NCBI GenBank assembly: GCA_009377645.1
Contig: WHTQ01000004.1
Location: 48,103-112,102, forward strand
Direction of reading: 5' to 3'
From: Micromonosporaceae bacterium
GTDB taxonomy: Bacteria; Actinomycetota; Actinomycetes; Mycobacteriales; Micromonosporaceae
Length of the DNA: 64,000 bases
Shown here: piece by piece, positions 57,016 to 64,000 of the stretch
Numbering within the stretch: the first letter of the stretch is position 1
Layout of the letters: each line of letters begins with the position of its first letter
Position numbers and translations under genes: made by a program
Notes under the pieces: model-generated
What the model saw: the letters and a program-made list of their open reading frames with translations, nothing else
Databases searched by the model: none
Told to the model about the DNA's origin: nothing

Positions 57016-59496
57016 CTAGAGCACCGGTTTGGTGTCGGCGAGCAGCCGATCGATCTCCTCCAGCACCGCCAGCCGGCTGGGCAGGGTCGGCTCGATCAGC
57101 GGCCGACCCCGCCGGTCCAGCGCCCCCCACCACCCGGCCGGGCTGTTCACCAGGAACGCCACCGGGTGGATCACCAGGTTCGGGTGGGCCGGCGGTACGA
57201 TCACCCGGCCGGAGCGGTCGACCACGCCCTTGCGGCCGCCCGCGTCCACGATGGCCAGTCCCTCGTCGGTGAACCCGTCGATGTAGCGCCCGTCGGTCAT
57301 CGCGGTCGCGTAGCCGGCGTACTGGAACGGCACCAGCACCCGGCCGGCCGGGTCGACCGCCCCCCAGCCGCCGCGCCGGACCGCCGCCACCCCGCGCCGG
57401 AACGGGCGCACGTCCTCGAACCCGGTAGAGATGACCACCCGGTTGGTCTTGTCGATCGCCACCCAGCCGCGGGCGCCGTCCCGGGACACCCAGGCCAGGC
57501 CCTCGGAGAACGAGCCGACCCCCAGCCAGCCGGCGCCGGCGTCGATCCGGAGCTGGCCGGACTCGTCGATCAGCTCCCAGGTCTCCCGCTCCGGCCGGCG
57601 CACCCAGGCCACCGAGTCCCGGAACGGCTGGACGTCGGCGTACCGGGCCGCGATCGCCAGGGAGCCGGCGCGGTCCGCGTACCCCCACGCCCCGGCCCGC
57701 TCGTCGAAGGCGGGCATCGGCGGGTGGTGCAGCTGCAGGATCTCCTCGGAAGAACGGGGGTACGGGCCGATGCCGTTCTCGGCGACCTTCCGGGCCACCG
57801 CCTCCAGGGCCAGGTCGGTGCGGGCGATCAGGTCCGGGTCCTCGACCTTCCGGAGGTCCAGCGAGCGCTCGAAATGGTTGCAGGCCTCGATGTAGCGGCC
57901 CTGGTCGAAGCAGGACCGGCCGGCGTGCTCGTGCATGGTGGCGCGCAGCCGTTCCGGCAGCTCGGAGGAGTTGGCCAAGGCGAACAGCCGGTCGGCCTCG
58001 GCGAAGTCGCCGCGCCACTGCAGCACGTGCGCCAGCCGGGCCTGCGCGATCGCGATCCGTCGTAGCTGCCCGGTCGCCTCGGCGTGGACCACCGCGAGCT
58101 TGCCGTCGGCGAGCGCCTTGCCGAGGTCGCCGAGGTTCCGGGAGACCACCGCGCGCAGGCTCAGCAGCCGGGCCCGGGTGGGGTTGTCGGTGGCCCCGTC
58201 CAGCTTGTCGGTCAACCGGTCCCGCAGCTCCCGCAGCTCCTCCGGGTTCTCGACGATCTCTCGCAGGGTCTCGGGGTGGAACCGCCACTCGTAGTTCGCG
58301 AGCACCTGCTCCGGGTCGGGTGCCGCCGGCTCTGCCGGCTCCGGCTCGGGTTCCGGTGGCGGTTCCGGCCCGGCGGTCACCTCCGCTCCGGTCGGGGCGC
58401 CGGTGCCGGGCGGCTCGGCACCGGTCCGGTCGGGCGGTCGCCGGCCCGGCCGGACCACCGGCGCCAGCATGGTCGGGGCGCTGAGCGCGGTGGCCGCGCC
58501 GGACGCCGGGCCGCTCGGTGCCGGTAGCACGGTGTCGGGCGTCACTCGGCCGCCCATGCGCGGCGGGTCGGGCCGGTCGGTTCCCCCAGCGGGCCCGGCC
58601 GGTCCGGTCGGGACGCCGGGTGGGCCGTGCCGCCCCGGTCCAGCCGTGGGCGGATGCTCCGGTGGTCTGGCCGCCGGGCGTACGGCCGCCGGCGGTGCGG
58701 TCACTGGCGGTGCGGTCACCGGCGGGGGCGGTGCGGGAGGCGCCGTCACCGGCTCGATTCCATGCGGGGCCGGGATTGGCGAGGCCGGCGGTGGCGCCGG
58801 ACGGTACGGCGGGGCCGACGGTGGCGGCGGCGGTTGCCGGTGACGCCGGTCGGGCCCGGCCGGCGGGAACGGACCGGGCGGCGGGCTTCCACGACCAGCC
58901 GGCGGCCCGGGCCGGGGTGGGACGGACGGTGGCCCCGGACGTGGCGGCGGGTACGGCGGCGATGGCGCCCTCCGCCCGGGCGGCCCACCGTGCGGTGGGG
59001 GAGCGCCTGGGGTGGAAGGCGGCGGCACCCGCTGTCCCGGGGCCGAAGCCGGCGGCGGTGGCGGATGTGGCGGTGGCGGATGTGGCGGCCGGCTTCCGGG
59101 CGGATAGGGCCAAGCCGGTGTCGACCTGGGAAGCCGCGCATCGGGCGGGACCGGGGGGTACCCGGACACCGGCTGGCGGGAGCCCGGGGGCGGTGGCGAC
59201 CCCGGGGGCGGGCGGGAGCCGGGCGGGAGTGAGCCCGGCGGAACGGGCGAGCGGGGCACCGGCTGCGGGGAGCCCGGCGCGACCGGCGGGCGGGAGCCGG
59301 ACTGGTAGAGACCGGCCTGGCCGAGCGGCCCAGGGGTCAGCCGTACCCGCCCCGCGGTCTGGGCCGATCGCTTCGCCGGGTCATCCTGAGCGGGCTGGCC
59401 GGTGCCGTCACCTGCCGCGGTCTCCTTCGGTGCGACCTTGCCGGGCGAGTCGGCCTTCCGCCGGCGGCGTCGACTCTCCTTACGATCGTCGGCCAC
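57016..59496 (-). CDS. WG-repeat protein with long Pro-rich N-terminus and TPR-like middle
   Basis: 826 residues. Basic head RRRRRKADSPGK, then about 350 residues very rich in Pro, Gly and Ala (low complexity, disordered), a helical TPR-like region (about 400-560, including ANSSELPERLRATMHEHAGR and YIEACNHFERSLDLRKV), and a C-terminal run of WG/KWG beta-repeats (about 575-800): GAWGYADRAGSLAIAARYAD, ARGWVAIDKTNRVVISTGFE, GGWGAVDPAGRVLVPFQYAG, RKGVVDRSGRVIVPP. WG repeats form toroidal folds for binding; no enzyme site seen. GTG start at 59496 after GGGGGAGG. Cytosolic as far as can be told. Confidence 0.88.
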   Translation of the reverse strand: MADDRKESRRRRRKADSPGKVAPKETAAGDGTGQPAQDDPAKRSAQTAGRVRLTPGPLGQAGLYQSGSRPPVAPGSPQPVPRSPVPPGSLPPGSRPPPGSPPPPGSRQPVSGYPPVPPDARLPRSTPAWPYPPGSRPPHPPPPHPPPPPASAPGQRVPPPSTPGAPPPHGGPPGRRAPSPPYPPPRPGPPSVPPRPGPPAGRGSPPPGPFPPAGPDRRHRQPPPPPSAPPYRPAPPPASPIPAPHGIEPVTAPPAPPPPVTAPPVTAPPAAVRPAARPPEHPPTAGPGRHGPPGVPTGPAGPAGGTDRPDPPRMGGRVTPDTVLPAPSGPASGAATALSAPTMLAPVVRPGRRPPDRTGAEPPGTGAPTGAEVTAGPEPPPEPEPEPAEPAAPDPEQVLANYEWRFHPETLREIVENPEELRELRDRLTDKLDGATDNPTRARLLSLRAVVSRNLGDLGKALADGKLAVVHAEATGQLRRIAIAQARLAHVLQWRGDFAEADRLFALANSSELPERLRATMHEHAGRSCFDQGRYIEACNHFERSLDLRKVEDPDLIARTDLALEAVARKVAENGIGPYPRSSEEILQLHHPPMPAFDERAGAWGYADRAGSLAIAARYADVQPFRDSVAWVRRPERETWELIDESGQLRIDAGAGWLGVGSFSEGLAWVSRDGARGWVAIDKTNRVVISTGFEDVRPFRRGVAAVRRGGWGAVDPAGRVLVPFQYAGYATAMTDGRYIDGFTDEGLAIVDAGGRKGVVDRSGRVIVPPAHPNLVIHPVAFLVNSPAGWWGALDRRGRPLIEPTLPSRLAVLEEIDRLLADTKPVL

Positions 59497-59648
59497 GCGG
59501 AGACACCTCCCCCGGATAACTCGGCGGCATCCCGCCTCCGGACCGGGTAGGGTGTCCCGGCCGAGCCGAGGCCCAGGGGCGGAGCGGCCGGCAGAGCGCG
59601 GCGCGAGTCCCGGACATCGGATGTAGCGGTTTGCTAGGAGGGTACGGC

Positions 59649-60503
59649 GTGGGCTTGGTCACCGCCACCGCGGCCCGCGACACGTCCAGCAACCCCTTCG
59701 CACAGATCCGTGGGTATGGCGCACTGGTCCGGTCAGGTTTCCGCCGCTACGCCACCTACCGCCAGGCTACCGTCGCCGGCGCGGCCACCAACACCGTCTT
59801 CGGGTTCCTCCGGTGCTATGTCATGCTCGCGGTGGCCGCCGGTGCCGGCGGGGTCGCCGCCGGGTACCGGGGTGACCAGCTTGCCACGTACGTCTGGTTC
59901 GGGCAGGGCCTGCTGGCGGTGGTGCTGCTGTGGGGCTGGTCGGACCTGGCCGACCGGATCCGCACCGGCGAGGTCGCCACCGACCTGCTGCGCCCGATCC
60001 ACCCGGTGGCCCTCTATCTCGCCACCGACCTGGGCCGGGCCGGCTACGCCACGCTGTTCCGGCTCCTCCCGCCGGTGCTGGTAGGGCTGCTGGTCTTCGA
60101 CTTCTACCTGCCCGGCCGGCCGGGCACCTGGCCGCTGTTCGCGCTCGCCACGCTGCTGGCGGTGGTGATCTGCTTCGCCTGCCGGTTCCTGGTCAACGCC
60201 ACCGCGTACTGGCTGCTCGACATCCGGGGCGTGACCGTGGCCTGGGCGCTGGGCTCGTCGGTGCTGGGCGGGCTCTACTTCCCGCTGCGGTTCCTGCCCG
60301 CCCCGGTGGCGGCCGCGCTCTACCTCGGGACCCCGTTCCCGTCGATCATCCAGATCCCGCTCGACGTGCTGGTGGAGCGGGACCCGGCGCCGGTGCAGGT
60401 CGGGCTGGTCGGGGTCCAGGCGGTCTGGGCGGCGGTGCTGCTCGGTGCCTGCCAGGTGGTGCAGCGCCGGGCCGAGCGGCGGCTGGTGATCCAGGGTGGC
60501 TAG
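59649..60503 (+). CDS. ABC-2 type transporter permease, first subunit
   Basis: 284 residues with six membrane segments, of the ABC-2 family with a long first cytoplasmic segment (YGALVRSGFRRYATYRQATV). The loop LADRIRTGEVATDLLRPIHP and the tail PSIIQIPLDVLVERD are conserved in this permease pair type. GTG at 59649 with AGGAGG about 8 nt upstream. The gene overlaps the next permease by 8 bp; with the ATPase downstream it forms an exporter of unknown substrate (lipid, drug or polymer). Confidence 0.9.
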   Translation: MGLVTATAARDTSSNPFAQIRGYGALVRSGFRRYATYRQATVAGAATNTVFGFLRCYVMLAVAAGAGGVAAGYRGDQLATYVWFGQGLLAVVLLWGWSDLADRIRTGEVATDLLRPIHPVALYLATDLGRAGYATLFRLLPPVLVGLLVFDFYLPGRPGTWPLFALATLLAVVICFACRFLVNATAYWLLDIRGVTVAWALGSSVLGGLYFPLRFLPAPVAAALYLGTPFPSIIQIPLDVLVERDPAPVQVGLVGVQAVWAAVLLGACQVVQRRAERRLVIQGG

Positions 60504-61299
60504 TGTCCTGACCCCGTACCGGCACCTGTTACGCGGTCAGGTGCGCGCGCAGACCGCGTACCGGGCCTCTTTCGTGGTGAACCTGGTCAGCAACGTGTGG
60601 GCGACCGTGGCCGACGTGCTCACCGTGCTGGTGCTGTTCCGGGTGACCACCAGCCTGGCCGGGTTCAGCCTGGCCGAGGCGCTGGTGATGGTGGGGCTGT
60701 CGGCGTGCGGGTTCGCGCTGGCCGACCTGGCCGCCGGCAACATCGAGCGGCTGCGCCACTACGTCCGGACCGGGCTGCTGGACGCCCTGCTGGTGCGCCC
60801 GCTGCGTGCGCTGCCACAGCTGCTGCTGATGGACATCGGGCTGCAACGGCTGTCCCGGGTGGGCGTGGGCGCCGCGGTGCTGGTGGCGGCGCTGGTGGCG
60901 GCGCCGGTCGAGTGGACCCCGGCCCGGCTGGCGCTGGCCGTGCTCGCGCCGCTGGCCGGGGCGCTGTTCTTCTCGGCGATCTTCGTGGCCGGCGCCACGG
61001 TGGCGTTCTGGTGGGTGGAGTCGGGCGAGCTCGCCAACTCCCTGACCTACGGCGGCAAGGACCTCACCGCGTACCCGATGACGATCTACGGGCCGGCGTT
61101 CCGGCGGGTCTTCGGGTTCGGGCTCGGGTTCGCGTTCGTCGGGTACTACCCGGCGCTGGCCCTGCTGGGCCGCCCCGACCCGCTCGGCCTGCCCGGTTGG
61201 GTGGGCTGGGTGTCGCCAGCGGTGGCGGCGCCGGCGGTCGGGGCCGCGGCGCTGCTGTGGCGAGTCGGGATCAGGCACTACCGGAGCACGGGGTCATGA
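60496..61299 (+). CDS. ABC-2 type transporter permease, second subunit
   Basis: 267 residues, six membrane segments, paralogous to the first permease: YRASFVVNLVSNVWATVADV, LAAGNIERLRHYVRTGLLDA (compare LADRIRTGEV) and YGGKDLTAYPMTIYGPAFRR. The two are expected to form a heterodimeric channel. GTG start inside the end of the first permease; its stop overlaps the ATPase start (ATGA). Confidence 0.9.
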   Translation: MASVLTPYRHLLRGQVRAQTAYRASFVVNLVSNVWATVADVLTVLVLFRVTTSLAGFSLAEALVMVGLSACGFALADLAAGNIERLRHYVRTGLLDALLVRPLRALPQLLLMDIGLQRLSRVGVGAAVLVAALVAAPVEWTPARLALAVLAPLAGALFFSAIFVAGATVAFWWVESGELANSLTYGGKDLTAYPMTIYGPAFRRVFGFGLGFAFVGYYPALALLGRPDPLGLPGWVGWVSPAVAAPAVGAAALLWRVGIRHYRSTGS

Positions 61300-62255
61300 G
61301 CACAGTGATCGAGATGCAGGGCCTGCGCAAGGAGTTCACGGTCCGGGTCCGGGCCGGCCGGCTGCGCCGCGCGAAGCGCACGGTGGCGGCCGTCGACGGG
61401 GTGGACCTGGCGGTGCCGCGTGGCGAGCTGCTCGGCTACATCGGGCCGAACGGCGCCGGCAAGTCGACCACCCTGAAGATGCTGACCGGCATTCTCACGC
61501 CGACCGCCGGGACGGTACGGGTGTGCGGGCTGGTCCCGGTGCCGCAGCGGACCCGGCTGGCCCGGCGGATCGGGGTGGTGTTCGGCCAGCGCTCGCTGCT
61601 GTGGTGGGACCTGCCGCTGCGGGACTCGTTCGACCTGCTGCGGCATATCTACCGGGTGCCGGCCGCCGGCCACGCGGCCCGGCTGCGCCGCTGCCGTTCC
61701 CTGCTGGAGCTGGACGGGCTGCTGGACACGCCGGTGCGGCAGCTCTCGCTCGGGCAGCGGATGCGTGGCGAGATCACCGCGGCGCTGCTGCACGGTCCGG
61801 AGGTGCTGTTCCTGGACGAGCCGACGATCGGGCTGGACGTGGTGAGCAAGCAGGCGGTACGCGGGTTCCTGGCGGAGCTGGGAGCGGCCGGTGAGACGAC
61901 GGTCGTGCTCACCACCCATGACCTGAACGACATCGAGAAGCTGTGCCGGCGGCTGGTGGTGATCGACAATGGCCGGGTGGTGCACGACGGGTCGCTGGCG
62001 CAGCTGCACCAGCGATACGGCTCGACCCGGCAGGTGGTGGTGGACCTGGACGAGCCGCCGGCCGAGCCGGTGACGGTGCCGGGGGCGCGGCTGGTCTCGA
62101 CCGGGTCGGACGGCCGCCGGCTCACCTACGCGCTGGCCGGGGCGGAGGCGGGAGAGCTGGTGGCCCGGCTGGCCGGGGCCGGCGCGCTGCGGGACCTGAC
62201 GGTGCTGGAGCCCGCGATCGAGGACGTGGTCACCCGCCTCTACACCGACCGCTGA
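61296..62255 (+). CDS. ABC transporter ATP-binding protein
   Basis: 319 residues. Walker A GYIGPNGAGKSTTLKML, Q-loop VVFGQRSLLWWDLPLRDSF, signature LSLGQRMRGEITAALL, Walker B EVLFLDEPTIGLD, switch His in VVLTTHDLNDIEKL. The C-terminal 70 residues form the regulatory extension of the NatA/DrrA-like group. ATG at 61296 overlaps the second permease by 4 bp. It powers the exporter encoded upstream. Confidence 0.96.
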   Translation: MSTVIEMQGLRKEFTVRVRAGRLRRAKRTVAAVDGVDLAVPRGELLGYIGPNGAGKSTTLKMLTGILTPTAGTVRVCGLVPVPQRTRLARRIGVVFGQRSLLWWDLPLRDSFDLLRHIYRVPAAGHAARLRRCRSLLELDGLLDTPVRQLSLGQRMRGEITAALLHGPEVLFLDEPTIGLDVVSKQAVRGFLAELGAAGETTVVLTTHDLNDIEKLCRRLVVIDNGRVVHDGSLAQLHQRYGSTRQVVVDLDEPPAEPVTVPGARLVSTGSDGRRLTYALAGAEAGELVARLAGAGALRDLTVLEPAIEDVVTRLYTDR

Positions 62256-62259
62256 TCGG

Positions 62260-62279
62260 TGCGTATGGTACCGTACGCA
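62260..62279 (+). promoter_or_regulatory. vapBC operator and leaderless promoter
   Basis: TGCGTATGGTACCGTACGCA (62260-62279) is a 20-bp inverted repeat with one mismatched pair, ending one base before the ATG at 62281. TACCGT (62269-62274) inside it is a -10 that ends 6 nt before the ATG. Toxin-antitoxin complexes normally repress their own operon by binding such a site. Confidence 0.6.
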
Positions 62280-62280
62280 T

Positions 62281-62538
62281 ATGTCACTCACGCGGACGAC
62301 CGTTTACGTTGACAGCGAGGACCTGGCGGTCATCAAGGAGGGCGCTAGGCGCCGAGGCGTTCCCGAGGCCCAGATCATCCGGGAGGGGGTCCACCTGGCG
62401 GCGATGGCCAGCCGCGAGTGGGACGAGTCATTCTTTGATGAGCCGCTCGATCTGGGTAGCCGGGTTACCCGTGACCAGATCAGAGAGGCGACCGCGTCGG
62501 GCATCGCCCGTGGTGCAGCGGGACAACAGGCCGCGTGA
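62281..62538 (+). CDS. vapB: Antitoxin, ribbon-helix-helix (VapB/CopG type)
   Basis: 85 residues. The N-terminal RHH fold is RTTVYVDSEDLAVIKEGARR with helix 2 PEAQIIREGVHLAA; the C-terminal tail (about 45-85) is acidic then small-residue-rich and should wrap the toxin. It neutralises VapC and binds the upstream palindrome. The stop overlaps the toxin start (GTGA), the standard arrangement. Confidence 0.9.
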   Translation: MSLTRTTVYVDSEDLAVIKEGARRRGVPEAQIIREGVHLAAMASREWDESFFDEPLDLGSRVTRDQIREATASGIARGAAGQQAA

Positions 62539-62969
62539 TTGTCGTGGCGGACAGCTCCGGGCTGATCGCGGCCCTCAACGTCAGCGACCCGGAGCACTCC
62601 GCAGCTGCGAAGGCGCTCGACAGCGCCGGTTATGTGATCATCTCGCCGCTCGCACTCGCCGAGATCGACTATGTTGTGACCGCCAGGGCGTCCCGCTGGG
62701 CGGCTGATCAGGTGCTCGACAAGGTGCGGGCTCGGGTTCAGGCAGGCCGGGCAACCCTGGCGGGAGTCGACGCACGAGTCTTCGGCACCGCACTGTCGGT
62801 CCGGCGGAGGTACGAGGGCCTGCGGCTCGGCCTGGCCGACGCGGTGAACGTCGCGCTCGCCGCGGACCACCGCACCATCACCATCCTCACGTTGGACCGC
62901 CGGGACTTCCGGGCGGTTCGCCCACTGACCGGCCAGGCAGCGTTCCGGTTGCTGCCAGACGATCGGTGA
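62535..62969 (+). CDS. vapC: Toxin, PIN-domain ribonuclease (VapC type)
   Basis: 144 residues. PIN fold with the acidic cluster: Asp6 (VVADSSGLIA), Glu in PLALAEIDYVV, Asp in LGLADAVNVALA and Asp in ILTLDRRDF. All four usual metal-binding positions appear present, so it should be an active RNase that cuts specific tRNAs or rRNA. GTG start overlaps vapB by 4 bp. A lower-GC composition than neighbours fits mobility of such pairs. Confidence 0.92.
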   Translation: MIVVADSSGLIAALNVSDPEHSAAAKALDSAGYVIISPLALAEIDYVVTARASRWAADQVLDKVRARVQAGRATLAGVDARVFGTALSVRRRYEGLRLGLADAVNVALAADHRTITILTLDRRDFRAVRPLTGQAAFRLLPDDR

Positions 62970-62982
62970 ACGGTGCCGTGGT

Positions 62983-63537
62983 TCACGGGTGCTCCATGAT
63001 CAGCACCGCCCAGGTGTCCGGGGCGAGCGCCTCGTACCGGTGTGGGACGTCGCCGGTGAACGTGAGGTAGTCGCCGGGCTCGAGGTCCACCGGGGCGTCG
63101 GCGGGGCCGGCGCGCAACCGTCCGGCGGCGACCACCAGGTGTTCCACGCTGCCCGGGGTGTGGCCCTGCGCCTGCCGCACCGCACCGTCCCCTATCTCGA
63201 TCACGTAGAGGTCCCGCCGGGCATGGTGGGAGCCGGCGGCCAGCAGCGTGCCGGCGAAGTCGGCCGCCTCGGAGCGCACCCGCTGGCCGTCGCCCGCCCG
63301 GATCACCTGCACCCGCGGCGCGGGGCTGGTGACCAGCTGGCTGAACGGCACGCCGAGTGCCACTCCGAGCGCCCAGAGTGTCTCCACGCTCGGGTTGCCG
63401 GTGCCGGCCTCGAGCTGGGAGAGCGTGGACTTGGCGACCCCGGCCCGGCGGGCCAGCTCAGTGAGGGTCAGCCCGGCGCGCTCGCGTTCCCGACGCACCG
63501 CGGCGGCGATCACGGGGTGGGGAGAGTCACTACTCAC
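62983..63537 (-). CDS. XRE-family regulator with C-terminal cupin
   Basis: 184 residues. Helix-turn-helix (about 8-62): VRRERERAGLTLTELARRAG, AKSTLSQLEAGTGNPSVETL. The cupin domain (about 95-180) has the motif GDYLTFTGDVPHRYEAL with a conserved His. Such regulators often control divergent amino-acid exporters; here azlC is divergent, 58 bp away, so it likely senses an amino acid or related metabolite. GTG start at 63537 with TACACT 6 nt upstream. Confidence 0.92.
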   Translation of the reverse strand: MSSDSPHPVIAAAVRRERERAGLTLTELARRAGVAKSTLSQLEAGTGNPSVETLWALGVALGVPFSQLVTSPAPRVQVIRAGDGQRVRSEAADFAGTLLAAGSHHARRDLYVIEIGDGAVRQAQGHTPGSVEHLVVAAGRLRAGPADAPVDLEPGDYLTFTGDVPHRYEALAPDTWAVLIMEHP

Positions 63538-63576
63538 GTGTTCAGTGTACCGGTACCGTTGTTCGGGTTAGCGAAC
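63538..63576. promoter_or_regulatory. XRE/azlC divergent control region
   Basis: Minus strand: TACACT (63549-63544) lies 6 nt before the GTG at 63537. GTACCGGTAC (63547-63556) is a perfect palindrome over this -10, and GTTCG-N6-CGAAC (63561-63576) is a second inverted repeat. Both are operator candidates for the XRE/cupin protein. Confidence 0.55.
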
Positions 63577-63595
63577 GCGGACGAGGGCGGGGAGC

Positions 63596-64000
63596 GTGCG
63601 GACGATCTGGCGGTCGGCGGATCGGGACCTGCTGCGCGATGCCGGCGCGATCGCTGTCGCGGTGGTCGTGATCGGAGTGTCGTTCGGGGCGATCGCGGTC
63701 GCGTCCGGGCTGCCCGGCTGGCTGGTGGTGGCGATGTCGCTGCTGGTGTTCGCAGGCGGCGCCCAGTTCCTGTCGGTCGGGCTGCTGGCCGCTGGCGGCC
63801 CGCTCGCCGCGGTGCTCGGCGGGCTGCTGCTCAACGCCCGGCACGTGCCGTTCGGGCTGGCGCTCGCGTCGGAGCGGTCAAGCGAAGCCAGCGACGCCGT
63901 GGGTGGCTCAGGGTCGGAGCGGTCAAGCGAAGCCAGCGACGCCGTGGGTGGCTCAGGGTCGGAGCGGTCAAGCGAAGCCAGCGACGCCGTGGGTGGCTCA
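63596..64000 (+). CDS. azlC: AzlC-family branched-chain amino acid exporter, partial, with tandem insertion
   Basis: 135 residues are visible; the gene runs off the right edge. GTG start after GGGGAGC. AzlC features: AVVVIGVSFGAIAVASGLPG, MSLLVFAGGAQFLSVGLLAA and LLLNARHVPFGLALA. After Ala91 the frame enters at least three copies of SERSSEASDAVGGSG in a row. In the family the sequence after NARH.PFGLAL continues directly into a loop and the next membrane helix, so these residues are extra and lie in a loop. AzlC normally works with small AzlD, which may follow outside the window. Whether the protein is intact after the repeats cannot be seen. Confidence 0.85.
   Translation, partial: MRTIWRSADRDLLRDAGAIAVAVVVIGVSFGAIAVASGLPGWLVVAMSLLVFAGGAQFLSVGLLAAGGPLAAVLGGLLLNARHVPFGLALASERSSEASDAVGGSGSERSSEASDAVGGSGSERSSEASDAVGGS
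63869..64000 (+). repeat. Tandem 45-bp peptide-encoding repeat in azlC, at least three copies
   Basis: Units at 63869-63913, 63914-63958 and 63959-64000 are identical; the last is cut by the window edge after 42 bp. Each unit encodes SERSSEASDAVGGSG in the azlC frame. The first 42 bp of the unit are identical to the copy in lpdA on the other strand, 14 kb away. Perfect identity of the units suggests recent expansion. Confidence 0.9.

Noticed and set aside
57008..59113. Minus-strand 701-codon frame overlapping the WG-repeat gene
   Set aside because: A shifted-frame shadow rich in Arg/Gly/Ala; the WG repeats and TPR-like helices are in the frame that starts at 59496.
63869..64000. CRISPR-like array at the right edge
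   Set aside because: Units are contiguous without spacers and keep the azlC reading frame; it is a tandem coding repeat.
1..64000. tRNA, rRNA or riboswitch genes
   Set aside because: I looked for TPsiC-like GGTTCGA..CC contexts, long conserved rRNA segments and cobalamin-riboswitch features; every hit was inside a protein gene or unsupported.
1..64000. Integrated prophage, transposon or biosynthetic gene cluster
   Set aside because: No integrase, transposase, phage structural or PKS/NRPS gene is present; the accessory genes are scattered among housekeeping genes.

Overview
The window is a high-GC (clearly above 70% by eye, not counted) actinobacterial chromosome segment, most likely from the family Micromonosporaceae. 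The reasons are the GC-rich third codon positions, frequent GTG starts, the coproporphyrin-dependent heme genes hemE-hemY-hemQ next to a DUF3000 protein and an HRDC ribonuclease D, and the block lpd-sucB / pepA / gcvT / cobU-cobT. About 62 protein genes are supported. I see no rRNA, tRNA, CRISPR array or transposase. Most of the window is chromosomal housekeeping with accessory genes mixed in.

Layout. 1-5.7 kb: end of a ClpP-like gene, an aldo/keto reductase, a membrane beta-propeller protein, an OmpR-type two-component pair and a WXG-like hypothetical. 5.7-14 kb: a fatty-acid beta-oxidation operon (thiolase then FadB-like), a DHA2 exporter, mscL, and a MarR-exporter operon followed by a luciferase-like oxidoreductase. 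14-24 kb: ribonuclease D, a membrane-anchored trypsin-like protease with a coiled-coil partner, DUF3000 and the heme operon. 24-26.3 kb: a divergent pair of acetyl-CoA-condensing enzymes, one of which is a citrate synthase fused to a DNA-binding domain. 26.3-31 kb: accessory genes (ElaA-type acetyltransferase, DUF234 ATPase behind two palindromic operators, VOC protein, aldo/keto reductase). 31-38 kb: MsrB, a stand-alone LigD-type polymerase and a LigC-type ligase (end-joining repair parts), with an ArsR/MFS pair and a lipoprotein peptidase between them. 38-47 kb: an envelope and redox region with two paralogous secreted repeat proteins, a DUF4142 protein, a ferredoxin-tailed heme membrane protein with its flavoprotein, and an ECF sigma/anti-sigma pair. 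47-56 kb: AlkA-like glycosylase, SucB, Lpd, PepA, GcvT and a CobU-CobT fusion. 56-64 kb: aldo/keto reductase, WG-repeat protein, a three-gene ABC-2 exporter, VapBC, and an XRE/cupin regulator divergent from azlC.

The most unusual signal is a short DNA element that sits in frame inside unrelated proteins. One 47-bp block is identical in lpd (49703-49749) and in azlC (63864-63910); in azlC its 45-bp unit is repeated at least three times up to the window edge. It adds a Ser/Ala/Glu-rich peptide to each protein without breaking the frame. A different 75-bp in-frame insertion, flanked by 8-bp direct repeats, interrupts the ElaA-type acetyltransferase at 26545-26627. Together they suggest small peptide-encoding mobile repeats.

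A second theme is leaderless transcription. Sixteen genes have a TANNNT-like -10 hexamer ending 6 or 7 nt before the start codon and usually no Shine-Dalgarno sequence; several of these promoters carry perfect palindromic operators. All functions are inferred from sequence motifs read by eye; no database search was run.
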